Source: Ettlia oleoabundans
Lineage: Eukaryota; Chlorophyta; Chlorophyceae; Chlamydomonadales
NCBI GenBank assembly: GCA_019693395.1
Contig: JAAMXP010001437.1
Location: 27,865 to 91,864 of the forward strand
DNA: 64,000 nucleotides
Reading direction: 5' to 3'
Of this stretch, positions 12,461 through 23,887 are shown one piece after another. Under the pieces are notes generated by a model that saw only the letters and a list, made by a program, of their open reading frames with translations, searched no databases and was not told where the DNA came from. The position numbers were made by a program, and so were the translations under genes. Each line of letters opens with the position of its first letter. Within the stretch, counting starts at the first letter, position 1.

Positions 12461-13938
12461 ATGATCCGTAAGTTGTTGCAGAGCCCAGCTCGCAGCCTGG
12501 GCCCGAGAGTGGTTCCACACTGTAGCATGTCGACGGGAACTCTAAGGAAAGGGCGGCGCGTGGCCAAAGGCATTGTGTTTGGTGAGGCCCCATGACCCAT
12601 GCCGGGTGATCTAGCCATCGGCAGGCCCCACTGGTGGGCGGCAGCGGTGGTGGGTTTGGAAGAGCTCTCCTGGGCAGCCGTGCCCCTCAGTTTCCCTGTC
12701 TATGGCTGATATTATTAAGCTCCACAATCACTGCCGCAGACATGGATGGCACGTTGACAAAGGCAGTTATTGACTTTGCTGACATGCGGCGACGAGTTGC
12801 AGCAGCGCTGGAGCTGGACCAGCTGGACGGTGAGCAGCTGGGAGCGCCCTTGCCCCAACAGCCGCTCCTTGGGCCACCATATTTGCCTGGCTGCCTGCCT
12901 GACCATCTTCTTGATGGCCTTTTGCTGGACAGCATCGACACTTGGAATATCGGTGACATGGCATGCCCCGCAGGCGATATACTGGATGTGATAGCCAAAT
13001 GCAGTCCGCCGCAGCAGCTTGCCGCCCACACAGCCATAGCCGAGGTTGAGGCACAAGCGCTGGTGGACATGCAGCTCATGCCTGGAGTTTTGCAGCTGTC
13101 ACAGTTCTTAGATGAACGGAGGGTGCCACGCGCGCTGGTGACCCGCAACGTCAACGGTAGGGCATGTGCTGCCTGCCTTCCCTGCAGCGGTCCGGCATAG
13201 CCATGCTTATCCAGCTCTGCAGCTCCACCCTGGCAGCGTCTCCAAAATTTGTCTGCGCAAAGCGCCTGGTGCATCAAGTATTAGATTGGGTGTGGAAATC
13301 AAGTTTCCAGGCTGACGGCCGTCCTCAACTCTCGTTTCACCCCCTCGCCACTAGGCCTTCTATCACGCTTTGCAGATTCCATCGACTTCTTTCACCGCCA
13401 CCACTTCACCCTGCCGCCATTCACCCCCGCACTGTCCCGGGAGTTTGCCCCATACAAACCCAATCCTGCCAGCCTGATCCACATTGCGGAGAAGTGGAAC
13501 GTGCAGCCGGAGGAGTTGGTGATGATTGGGGACAGTGCCAAGGATGATGTGAGCAGTGCTGGGCCCCTGCTGCAGTCGCCTTGTGGCCTGCTTGAAAGCT
13601 GAAGCCCCCCCCCCCCCACCCACCCACCCACACCGAGTCGCAGGGTTTGTTAGGCGGTTGGCACCCCCCTTGCTGGCTGATCAAGCAGCCCTTTGACAAG
13701 TTTGCTCAACCTTGTGGACTGGTGTGCTGGGCTGTTCCTGGTGCAGATTGTGTGTGGCAATCGGGCAGGTGCCATCACCATCCTGCTTGATGAGCACAGG
13801 CGGTGGGACAGCCCGGAGCAGCTGCAGGGCGAGGAGCGGCCGCACTTCATAGCACGCAGCCTTCATCAGGTGCATCAGCTGTTGCAGCAGCAAGTGGAGC
13901 TGGTGCCACCATTGGGAGAGATGCAGCCTTTGACTTGA
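12461..13938 (+). CDS. HAD-superfamily hydrolase, probably organelle-targeted
   Basis: A haloacid dehalogenase-like phosphatase, family reaction Mg-dependent hydrolysis of phosphate esters through an Asp-phosphate intermediate. Four exons, 12461-12581, 12740-13156, 13355-13548 and 13747-13938, sum to 924 bases, 307 residues. The first exon encodes a basic, Ser-rich leader of about 36 residues (MIRKLLQSPARSLG...) that looks like an organelle targeting peptide. It ends IVF and splices within the first catalytic Asp codon, giving IVFDMDGTLT. Motif II is ALVTRN, the motif III Lys is in PYKPNP, and motif IV is MIGDSAKDD, so all four HAD motifs are present. A cap-like segment of about 90 residues lies between motifs I and II. 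The stop is followed at 13945-13949 by TGTAA. The substrate is unknown. Confidence 0.88.
13605..13633 (+). repeat. Poly-C / CCCA tract in HAD intron 3
   Basis: A C13 run passes directly into CCCA repeats inside the last intron of the HAD gene. Such a homopolymer is a likely site of sequencing length error, but it lies outside coding exons. Confidence 0.7.
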
Positions 13939-14306
13939 TGTTCCTGTAACAAGCGTAGATACAGTGCTCTTCTTCTCTCCTGACAAAAAGGTCCTCAGAA
14001 TGGCAGACGATGGTGCATCTCGTTGGCAGGGCAGTTCCGCACAAGCTGGCTGTCATGCGAGCCATGTCCGAGTAGAGGTGTGAGGGAGGCGTGCAGGCAT
14101 TTTGCAATAAGGCGGTTTGCGGGTGGGCGGTGACAGAGTGGGGCATAGACCATGATGGGAAAGGATGAAGGCACGAGAGGAGCTGTGCAAGGCGCTTGGG
14201 GGATGCCAGGTCAGAAGGGGCACCATTCAATTGCAGAGGCAAGGGGGAAGAAGATGACGCTCATACGCGGCATGCTTTGCCTCCAACAATATGCGCTCGC
14301 AGTATC
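13939..14306. other. Convergent 3' region, HAD / ZIP
   Basis: This stretch lies between two facing stop codons. It holds TGTAA on the plus strand just after the HAD stop; I see no coding exon and no clear minus-strand poly(A) signal. Confidence 0.4.
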
Positions 14307-16917
14307 TCAGGCCCACTTGCCGATGACAGCCATGATGGCAGCACCGGCGTAAAAGAACAGGAATGCCACGACCTGCAAGCATGGCAGCACATCTACCTTT
14401 CCTTTGATTTTCCTATAAAGACTGGGACGTATGAACATGCACATGCGCTATGCAAGCTGCAATTGTGAGACTCCATTACACCACTAGCACTTTTCAGTAC
14501 TTGTTGCAATGCCTGCAGCATGCCATTGCCACGCGAGCGGTGCCCACCTGCATCCACCAGCGCTGGGAGTGGATCCAGTCGCTCTCGGTGAGCATAGGGT
14601 GCATGAGCTGGACGAGCACGACGTACAGCAGGATACCAGCAGACAGGGAGTCCAGGATGCCGGTGACCAGCAGGGTGCCGGTGGCGTTTTCATTGAAAGA
14701 TTCCCGCACACCAATGCCTGCAATAGGGGACAGGGGACCGTGCCATCAATCGGTGCAATGGAGCAGGTGTATTTAATTTTGTGTATACAGTGCATGCATC
14801 AAAACCCCAGCAAGTTTGCACCGCCCGAAAGCTCAGAAACGCATTGCCATGGCTCACCGATAGCAATGCCGATTGGCGTTGTCACCGAGTAGGCCAGACC
14901 CAACATGGTGCACTTCCATGTTCCCAGTCCAACGTCCACGGCAGCAGAGCCCACAGCAAAGCCCTCGAAGAACTGTCGCAGGGGATGAAAGGCAGCCGGG
15001 GGACTCCAGGGCATATTAGCGGCCCAGTGTGAGTACCAGCCATGCAGATGCTCACAGGATGCAAGCCAGCTTCTGCCTATTCACCTGGTGAAAGGAGATG
15101 GCGGCCAGCAGGGTTTTGAAGGACGTGCCGCTAGCCACGCCCAGCGTCAAGCCAATCATGACTGCAACAGTTGAAGAGGGGCGATCATGGGCCAGACAGT
15201 GCACCTGCAAGTGAAACCAGCTGGTTTGAACACCGCTCCGGCGCTCAAGGCGCCATTTTCAAGGTGCAAGGTTGTTGTCATTTAATGTCCACACCTGAGT
15301 GGAAAATAATGCCAGCTTCAGTCAGGTAAATTCCCACTTGTGCAGAGGTGTCGGGCTTGTGTACCAGCAATGTGTTGCAGCCCGCACCGTGGACAGGGCA
15401 GGGACCTACGAGAACACAACATCAACAGAAATCCGAGATGAGTCATGCATGCAACTGTAAGGTACATGGGAGCATGCCAGGGGCTGCAAAACGTTGCTTG
15501 CCAGGCATTGACCCCTCACCTGCACTGTCAGTTGCCGAACCAGTCTCAGCATCCGCCAGTTGGCTACTGGACGGTGCCTGTCCTAGGTCCTTGTCGCCAT
15601 GTGCGCCCATAATCGCCCCAACGGCAGCTGTATGGCTGTGACTGCCATGCTGGTCCACGCCACGACGGCGGAAGAAGCCCTGCACATCAGTAAGAACATG
15701 GAAGCATGCATATTAGTGGCCAAACCGTCCTGTACTTCAATTGTTTCAGTGCTTATTCAATTGATATTTGAAAGTCCTGGGGTGAAAAGTGTGGGGGTGG
15801 GCACCAGGGTGGGGTTGGGGGGTTGGGGTGGGTATATGGGCTGGTCAGGCACTTGGCAGACTGCACAACATGCACCTGGTTAACCCAGCTCAGTGGCCAC
15901 ACAACCTCGGCAGGGGAGCCTAGCCGCATGATGCACGCAGGATTTGTACCTTAATGAGATAGTCAATTGCTTGCATGATCAGCACCGCCACTGTGGTGAA
16001 CAGGAAGGGCCAGGCCTCGTAGGTTTCGGTCCAGAAGGTGGGCAGACACGGATTGATGAACGCCTCAACGGCAGGCAGGAGCATGTGAATGAGAGCAGTT
16101 GAGAGGATGGTTCCAAAACCTGCAGAAGGGAATGTGTCGGGCAGATCAAGCAGCACTTCAAAAAGGTTGGCAGGTGCATCATGCAAGGAGCTGGAGGGAA
16201 GGCTCAATGACGCCCAAAGGATGCCTAAACACAGCAACACTGCAAGAGATGGCAACAAAAACACATGAAAGGGACACCACAGAATGAAAAATTGCTCCGT
16301 AATGCAGCTGGTCATGCACTGTTGAATTCACTTACCAAAGTACGTGCCCAGCCGAATGGCGGTGGAGACGCGGTTGCCGCTGCTGGTCATTCTCAATACC
16401 ACGGGAGACAGCGAGCCCAGGAGTGACACCCCCAGGAGGATAAAAACTGACCCAATATGCAGGCCCAGGTTGTACTCATCCAGTTCGGCAAGAGCGCAGG
16501 GGTCCTCCTCCACTGCAAAAGCAGGATGCAAGCAGCTTACCCGCAGCAGTCGGCGGGTTGTCAGCGACCGTTGTATGTCCCGGGATTGAGGAAGGGCGGA
16601 AGGGCGGAAGGGCAAGGCACAGGGCGCATGGCGGCGAAGAATTTATCTGTAACGTAGCTGCAACTAATAAAACACGTCCTACTCCTGCGGAACACCGGAG
16701 CGCATGCCCGCAAAAACACCAACCAAACCCCGAGAAACTCGCCCAAACCCGGCGCAGCTACGCTGGCTACCACTTTAAACGCACCATCTTCTGCTTGAGC
16801 AAGGCTGCGGGAGCGCCAAAGACGGCCACCAGCGCCATCATCACCCTCGCCAGCGGCACGGAGTGCGAGCAGCACAAGAAACAGCACCCTCAAGGGGCGG
16901 TGGTTGCCGAGGGCCAT
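14307..16917 (-). CDS. ZIP-family divalent metal transporter
   Basis: A ZRT/IRT-like (ZIP) transporter, a family that moves Zn, Fe or Mn into the cytosol. Nine exons, 16917-16785, 16512-16336, 16119-15950, 15679-15520, 15405-15295, 15161-15085, 14972-14858, 14717-14548 and 14372-14307, sum to 1179 bases, 392 residues. A hydrophobic signal-like start (PLRVLFLVLLALRAAG) is followed by a short acidic lumenal stretch (VEEDPCALAELDEYN) and eight membrane segments. Family marks include TYFGFGTILSTALIHML, EAGIIFHSVMIGLTLGVA and FFEGFAVGSA with its metal-site His and Glu. The TM3-TM4 loop carries a His-rich cluster, HGSHSHTAAVGAIMGAHGD, likely a metal sensor or binding loop, and an added Cys pair (GPCPVHGAGC). 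The C-terminus GKWA after the last membrane helix is typical. Metal choice cannot be told. Confidence 0.92.
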
Positions 16918-17906
16918 GTTAGAAGGGTCGGGGGGCGCAGACGAACACAAATTTTGCGGGAGTGGAGGCGCGTGCACAAATCCCCAGTTTTTTGGCCTGG
17001 GGACAGGGGCCATTTCCTGGGACAAGACGGGGACCGAGAGCGTCAAAGTAGCTCTTATATGCGCTGGAGCGTCTGTTTGTGTTCTTGCGAAAGCTGTGGG
17101 GCAGAAGCCAAGCTGGGGTTGGGCATTCACACCATCCCCTGCAGGGCTGTACCAGCGAGCCGCTGCTGCCTTTCAAATAGGTCCTCTACAGAACCCTTTT
17201 ACCCATCCTCCTTCATCGCAATAGACACCGCAATTGTGCAGCATACTTGACGGCCCTGCTGCATTGGCACACTGCTGGAAGGGCTGAGCAAGTAATGCAC
17301 GCTGACCGCAGTGTGGGGAGATGGAGCAAGGATAGGTAACAAGGGATGAGCCAGGCCCTGCTGTTTAACTCTTGAGCTGCAACTGCTACTTCATCAATGG
17401 AATTGTGGCAGCCGCATTAGCTTCGAACCAGCAACTGCTGTTGGAAGGTTTCTCCCCTGCTGCATTTTTGCAGCCAAGCCATCGTCCAGCAGGAAATCCC
17501 ACAAACAACCTTCACGCAAAGCTGGACGGAGTGTCGGCTGAAAGTCATGATTCTGTGGTCTTATCTGGGATACTGGACAACGGTTTGTGTTGTCTCGCCT
17601 GCTACTGTTCGCACGTCATACATTGATTGATATCCATTTGACGACAGCAGCGCTCGCAGGGACCGCCAGCAACGATGAAACGGTTACACCTGTTCTCTTA
17701 AAGCTGGATGTTTGAGCATATGGTTTCAATGCCAGCCCGGACTGTTACCAGGCGGGTGGTAGGAGCACCTGTGCTTGGTCAGGCAGGCCAACGCTGAGCT
17801 GGCGGCATGCCTGGCGGCAGAGGTGTAGAAGAAGAAAGAGGCACGAGTTGCAGCGTGCGCGTCTCATAATTGCCCACCCTATTCAACGATTTGCGACCCT
17901 CACAGG
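16918..17906. other. Divergent intergenic region, ZIP / RNA-binding protein
   Basis: Nearly 1 kb separates the two start codons. The open frames on either strand here have no recognisable domain. The one on the minus strand is simply the ZIP first exon read upstream. It probably holds two promoters and 5' UTRs; no motif stands out. Confidence 0.35.
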
Positions 17907-20900
17907 ATGGATGGCGGAAGGGGCAGTGCCTCCACCGACGCAGAGATGACGGACGGGCAGGCGCTGAACTCCAGGGTGCCTGTGATGGAGGATCAAGTCA
18001 GATTTGGCGCTCCTGTCTCCCATCTTAGCGCATCGGGGGGTGCCGAGGCCGAAGCGGGCAATCGGTGCGTGCCGCCTGCTGAGACGCTCGTGCGGTTTTA
18101 AGACCAGTTCGTGACGGAGGCGGCCAATAGGAGCACCACCATGCCGGCGCAGGGCTGCGGCAGCACTGCCGCTCAGCGGTGAAAAGGCAGAGTGGCCCTC
18201 TGACAAGTGTTTCGGCTGCGCTGTTGCAGGTCACGTGATGCTGAAACTGCTGCCGCAACATTGACAGCGGAGAAAGGAGCAAAGAGACACGAGGAGCATG
18301 ATCTTACTCCTATGGCGGTGGATGGCCAAGCAGGCACGGCGGCGGCAGTGGCGGCGGCCTCTGTCGGGGATGGTGCCAAGCTTGAGCCAGACGGCATTGG
18401 AGCTGATCCCTGCGAGACACCTCTCCCAGAAGAGGAGCAGGCTGCAGCGGTGGCAGCTCTATCCGCAGCCGTAACTGCAGCACAGCAGGTTGCTACAGTG
18501 GCAGCCTTCATACCTCAAGACAAACCGTTAGCAGCAGATGGCAGCACAGCATCTGACAGGGATCTAAGAAATGGCGCAGACCAGGAGGCAGGTGCCATCA
18601 ACCCTGCCAGCGGCGCAGCAGCAGAGCCCGCCGCAGCCCCAGCTCGTATTCCTGCCAGGCTGCTGTATGGGCTGTCTGTTGATGATGAAGGGAACGATGG
18701 GCCAGGCAAGGCGCAGACACACCCAGGCACCGGGCAGCGGGATCGGCCACACCTGCCACCCCTGCCACGCATGGAGGATGATGGGCGCCTTCCCGCCTAT
18801 GCCATGTCCGGGCCTGACGACACATGGCAGCCTGAACCGGCGATGCGGGGGGGACGAAAGGGCGCTCATACTGACGAGGATCCGCCCCCAGGCTTCCAGC
18901 CTGTTGATGTCTTCATCGGTGCGCCAATCCAGCTGTGGAATCGTCGGTTGCAAAGGCCGGCACACACAACCTTGGGTGGTCTAGGCAGATGCCTGGTTTT
19001 ACTGCTCATCAGCTCCTGGCTGCAGCGGCTCCAGCTCATGGTGCCACCAACGTCCCCGCTTCCTTTGCCCTAACTGCAGGAGGATTGCCACCCAATGCTG
19101 ACGACTTTGAAGTGTGGCAGGCGGTAGTGCCGGCAGGGGAGGTGGTGGGCGTCAGGCTGATCCGCCGCAAGCGAGACCGCGGAGACTGCCGTGGCTACGG
19201 TGGGTGGGTGGCGGAGTGGTGGCATGCAGCGGCGGGCCCCAGCACCTGCCTGATGGCCAGCCTGCATCACCTACGCCCCGCCACAAAGTCCTGGCCCACC
19301 AAAGCAAGTGCTGCCAGCAGCAGTCGACATCGCGCTAGCGCACTGGGTTGTGGGTGTCCCCCAAGCTCTGCATCACGCACACGCTGCTGTGATACCGCCT
19401 GCTGCTGTGATACCGCCTGGTATATGCTGCAGGTTTTGTGCGCATGGTAAACAAGGAAGCAGCAGAGGCTGCCTGCCAAGCTGTCAAAGAGGTAGGGATC
19501 CAACCGTCGGCCTTGGCGCACCAGCGGCCCAACACACGTGCAGGATGTGGCATCCTGCTTGGCTCTTACCTCTTATTGGAACCCCGTCTGGTTTCCCACT
19601 TTGCAGGCCTGCGGCGTCCCTGTAGCAATGAGCTTGCCCGGGAGCAGGACCCTGACGGAGCTGCACGCCTCAGCCGCCGCCATCTTGGCAGCCACGCCGC
19701 TTAACCTGCCAGAACAAAACGACAGCAACCTGGGGCGGCTACTGCAAGCAGTGCAGCAGCAGAAAGACAGTCATGAGGCGGTGAATGCAGCGCTCCTGGA
19801 AGTGCTGCATGTCCCTCAAAAGCCGCGGCTCGCCTTCCCGGATGGCCGGCCCCAACCGCGGGCAACCGGGGGTGGCGCAGACAGCAGCAAGGGGCCGCAA
19901 GGCAAGCAGCAGCAGCATGCTGATGCCAAGGGCGGTGCCGGGGCAGGCAGCCCCGGGGTTGTAGGTTATGAGGACCTGCCAGATGGCAGCAACTACATGG
20001 AGCCCTACCCGGCTGTCAAGGCGCTCATGGCTGAGTTCAAGTGAGTGGCTGGTATAGCAGTGCTGCCCCAGCTGTGTTCGTAAGGCCTGCACCAGTTTAT
20101 TGCCTCCATTGATGCACCAGGGCTGCAGTGTCCAGCAGTGTGGCTTTGTTGCCAGCCAGCTGCGTAGCGTCCAACTGCAGCGGTCTGGTCACAGATGCAG
20201 CAAGCTCATGTCGCTCGTTCACCAGGTCACTATGCGCTCGTCAATGGGCAGCGTGACAGTCACCCCCCTTTTGCCTGCATTTCAAGAAGAGTGCACAACA
20301 TATTCTATCGTGTGGTGGCGCAGGGCACGGGGCCAGGACAACAAGACGCCTCTGGCCGTGCTGCACGAGTATGCGTCGCGACTGGCACTGCGGGTGGACA
20401 TTGAAGAGCAGCTGCCGCCCTCTGGCACACCAGGGCCAATATTAGGTGCATGGTGGGATGAGTGGGATGCAACAGCCACGTAGGTGAATGCTTTCGCTTG
20501 CTTCATGGCTCCTTTAAGTCCAGCCCTCCAGCCAACAACACACAGCCGTGCGCACATCATCCTGGGTGCCAGTGTGCACCTGTATATCACTGTGTGCGTG
20601 GCGCATCCCCACTCCCGCAGTGTCCATCAAACTCGTCAACAGCCGTGGCGGCCAAAGCTTTGCCACCAGCAGCGGGCGGGGAAAAAACAAGCAGATTGGG
20701 CGGCAGGTGGGGCTGGGATTGTGATGGCAGGCGGCCTCCAGCGGCAGCGCAGTGAAAACGCTGGTGGAGCGGCCCTTCGCTGTAGCCTTGTATTGCTCTA
20801 CTTCCTGCCTGCCTGTTGCTTGACTACCTGCCTGCTCTTAGACATGTATGCCAGCGTGCGTGCCTGTCTGCACAGGTTGCCAGCGCCGCGCTGCTGGAGA

Positions 20901-23045
20901 GCATGCTAGAGACGGTGCCTGCTGAGGACCTGCTGGCACCCAACCGCAGCAAGCCCACTGGCGGCAGGCAGCAGTGGCAGGTGGGGCGGCTTTCGGAGCG
21001 AGTAGACCGTGGATGGGTTTATGCCTGAATGCCGTGCCTGCACCAACGCCACACACACCTGCTAGGCTGCGCTTTGCTGCTCCAGCCAGCACCTACCTGC
21101 CCGGGCCTGTGCCTGATGCATTCTGCTGGAATTGCCCAGTCTTTGCGACAGTAAGGCACTGATGCCTGTTGGAACTTTACAACCCCCTGCCCGCAGCCCC
21201 CATCGCGGCATGGCCTGGGCCAGGAGGGCAGTGGCAGGGGACGTGGTCGCTACAGTGGCGGCGGGCGGTATGGGTTTGAGGGTGGGCGCGGCGGCTATGG
21301 CGGGTCTGAGGGAGGGCGCGGCACCTGGGGACGTGGCGGCGGCCGATATGGCGCGGAGCGGCCCCCCCAGTTTGAGAGGCCACGAGGCCCGGAGGAAGGC
21401 CCTGGGCGGGGCTATGGCCGCGTGGATAATGGCAGCAGGAGCCTCATGCAGCAGCAGCCCCAACAGCAACTGCAGGTGGGCCGGCTGTCCAATGCCACGC
21501 ACTGCCGCCATGCAGGGTGTCAACCCCCAACAGCACTTATCCAGCATAACAGCTGGCACAACAAGCAAGCTCGCATCTTCCGTTTGTGCCATGATGCTGC
21601 AGGGGCGCAGCGGATATGGCGCAAGCACTCAGTATGGTGGCTCATCAGCCGGCACCCAGCACTATGTCAGCGCCGGGCAGATGGCTGGGTTGTCAGGTAG
21701 GCCAGCACCGAGGCTTTGTATACGTGGTGTCCGAACACCCTGTCATGCCCTTGTTCTTTGCTGCTGCTCTTGAAAAATATGGCTTTGTTGTTGCCAATAA
21801 AAAGCATTGTGTTTGTCTACCCCACCGGTGACTTGTGCAGGCAACACAGTGCAGCAGCAGCAGCAGCAGATGCAGCATTTTGGAATGCAAGCAGGGCCAG
21901 CACTGCCCGTCATGAGTGCTGGGCTTGCCCCAATCAACACAGGAATGGTGACTCATCAAGCTGGCGCGGGCTATGGGGCTGCGTCCGCCATGCTGAACCC
22001 AATGAGCGGCGCCCTGCTGACAGCTGGTGGGGTTGGTGGAGATTCTGCCAGCGGGTACGGCCGTGCTGCAGACCCCTCAAACAGCATGACCAACGCTTAC
22101 TTGGACACGGGCAGTGCTCATTCGGCGAGGACTGGGGCTGGCACTGGGGCTGGAGCTGGCTACCATGCGGGCGACACAGGTCTCACCGCCGCATCAGGCA
22201 GCTTTACCATGCCTCGCGACCCTCGGCTGGACAGGCAGGCCGATCAGGCGCAGCCGTATGGCGCTGCAAGCACAGCCTCAGGCGGTGCACAAGGCATGCA
22301 GCAGGCCGGCAGTAAGTATGGCGCAATGCATCAACACATGGCAGCAGGCGGCTATGGCAATTACCCGGGCGTGCCACAGGGGGGGCAGCAGCAGCCTTCG
22401 CAGCAGCAAGCGCAGGTACAGGCGCAGCCCTTATCCCCTTACAAGGCAGGCCCCTACCAACCCTTCTCAGGCAGCCAACCCTCACCACGGCAGTACACGC
22501 CAACGCAGCTGCGACAGCAGCAGCAGACCAGTGCGCAGGCAGCGGTCCAAGGGTCAGTTGGTGCTTCAGAGCGTAAATACATCAGCAACACGGCTCAGCA
22601 GCAGCAGCAAAAGCAGCAGCAGATGCAGACCCAGCACGTGGCGACTGCAGCAGCATCTAACCCATCCTCCAACAATGCGGCACCTCCCACTGGAAGCGGC
22701 TACGCCATGGCTGCCCAGTGGGCTGCAGTGCCTGGTGCCTCTCCGTCTGCACCTTATGGTGCACCTGCAGGCTACGACCCTGCTTACAGTGCGTCGTCCT
22801 ACGATCCATCAAACCCCAACGCCACTGTTCCCGGAACTTACCCCGCTAGCGCCTACAGTGGCTACGCAGCCACGGTCCCTCCCGCTGCTGCTGCCGCCAC
22901 AGGTGGGTATGGACAGCAGCAGCAGCAACAGCTGCCTGAAGCAGCGAGGGCAACAGATGCCAACGCTCCTGGTGCAACTGCTGGCACGACTTCTGCCTCT
23001 TACTATGGGGGCCAGTACTACTCTTATCGCAGCACTGGTCAATAG
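17907..23045 (+). CDS. RNA-binding protein with RRM, dsRBM, RGG box and Gln-rich tail
   Basis: A large multi-domain RNA-binding protein. Exons read with confidence: 17907-18064, 18230 to about 18936, about 18986-19199, 19433-19491, 19607-20040, 20324-20445, 20621-20706, 20876-20980, 21197-21475, 21603-21696 and 21841-23045. The junctions at 18.94 kb and 20.05-20.32 kb are unresolved. After an Ala/acidic N-terminal third comes one RRM: RNP2 in FALTAGGLPP and RNP1 in RGYGFVRM, the latter created by splicing 19199 to 19433. A double-stranded RNA-binding motif follows, built from NKTPLAVLHEYASRL, VSIKLVNSRGG and an ASAALLESML helix. Next is an RGG/GYGG-rich box (21.2-21.45 kb) and about 400 residues rich in Gln, Gly, Ala, Ser and Tyr ending SYRSTGQ. 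RRM plus dsRBM recalls the A1CF/DND1/hnRNP R group of animals, and the tail resembles phase-separating proteins. Likely a nuclear or granule mRNA-binding factor. Confidence 0.82.
19383..19418 (+). repeat. Perfect 18-bp tandem duplication in an intron
   Basis: The 18-base unit gctgctgtgataccgcct occurs twice in a row just before the acceptor at 19433, inside the intron that splits RNP1 of the RRM gene. It ends about 15 bases before the exon. Confidence 0.85.
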
Positions 23046-23887
23046 AAAGAGCTGACCCGAGGGGCTCAGTGGGACTCCCTCCGACGGGCCAATGGCTGTT
23101 GCTCCAGCCACCTACCGCCTTGGCCTTTCCCTAATGTTGTTTCCTGCTGCCGAGTGCCAACTAGGTCCAAAATGCTGTGTGCATGTGCGTTGCTGGTCCA
23201 CCATACATGCCCAGTGGCCAAGACGGTCATCTAGCACCAGCACAAATTTCGCATCTCATGGTGCTGCCTGCCAAGGTTGGCAACCCAGCCTATGCTGGCT
23301 CTGGGCCAATCATGCTGTTTGCCTACTTGAAGCGTAAAACTTCTTAACCTTGCAATTGTTCGTCTTTTGTCAAAAAAAATGATGCGCTTGATAAAACGCC
23401 AGCATGCAATCTATGTGAGCACCCGCTGTGACGGTGAGGGCCCGCAGCTCAGCAGTGTATGGAGGCACAAAATTGCCTGGCAGATTTCACCTTTAGGAGC
23501 AGTCAGCCAGCGCGCAAGGGCCTCTAATGAAAGTGTCTGCACGAATGCAACATCAGTATGGGTCGCGGTGCTTTGGGTTGGGGTGGCGCCGGCGCTGTGC
23601 ACATGCTATGCTGTATCAGTGGAGGAGCACAATCTCCTATAGCTCGCTGTCCTCTTTGCGGGGTTGTCCACTTGGTGTTGCCTCATTTGAAGAGTTTATC
23701 AACTCGCCCCTGCCGTGTGACTATCTTCCCGTTGGCCACGGCCACGGTCTGTGCTGTTTCTTGATAAAAGCTGCCAGGTGACATTGCTGCGCAAAGGCAA
23801 GCAGCAGCTCGGGCTCAGCCTGAGCCCGGGCGCGCTGTTTAGGCCCGTTCCAGTTTTGTTTCGCGTATCAGACGTGCGTGGCACTAC
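23046..23887. other. Intergenic region, RNA-binding protein / TBC
   Basis: About 840 bases between a plus-strand stop and the next plus-strand start. It should contain the 3' UTR of the RNA-binding gene and the promoter of the TBC gene. Open frames here have no domain, and I recognise no structured RNA. Confidence 0.35.

Noticed and set aside
16120..16335. Extra ZIP exon between the YFG and GFGT coding parts
   Set aside because: The stretch is open in the right frame, but splicing 16336 to 16119 restores the family motif YFGFGTILSTALIHM, so it is an intron.
22114..23055. Second large open frame (313 codons) over the RNA-binding protein tail
   Set aside because: It is the +1 frame of CAG-type repeats; the first frame gives the Gln/Gly/Tyr tail that continues the RGG exon and ends at 23045.
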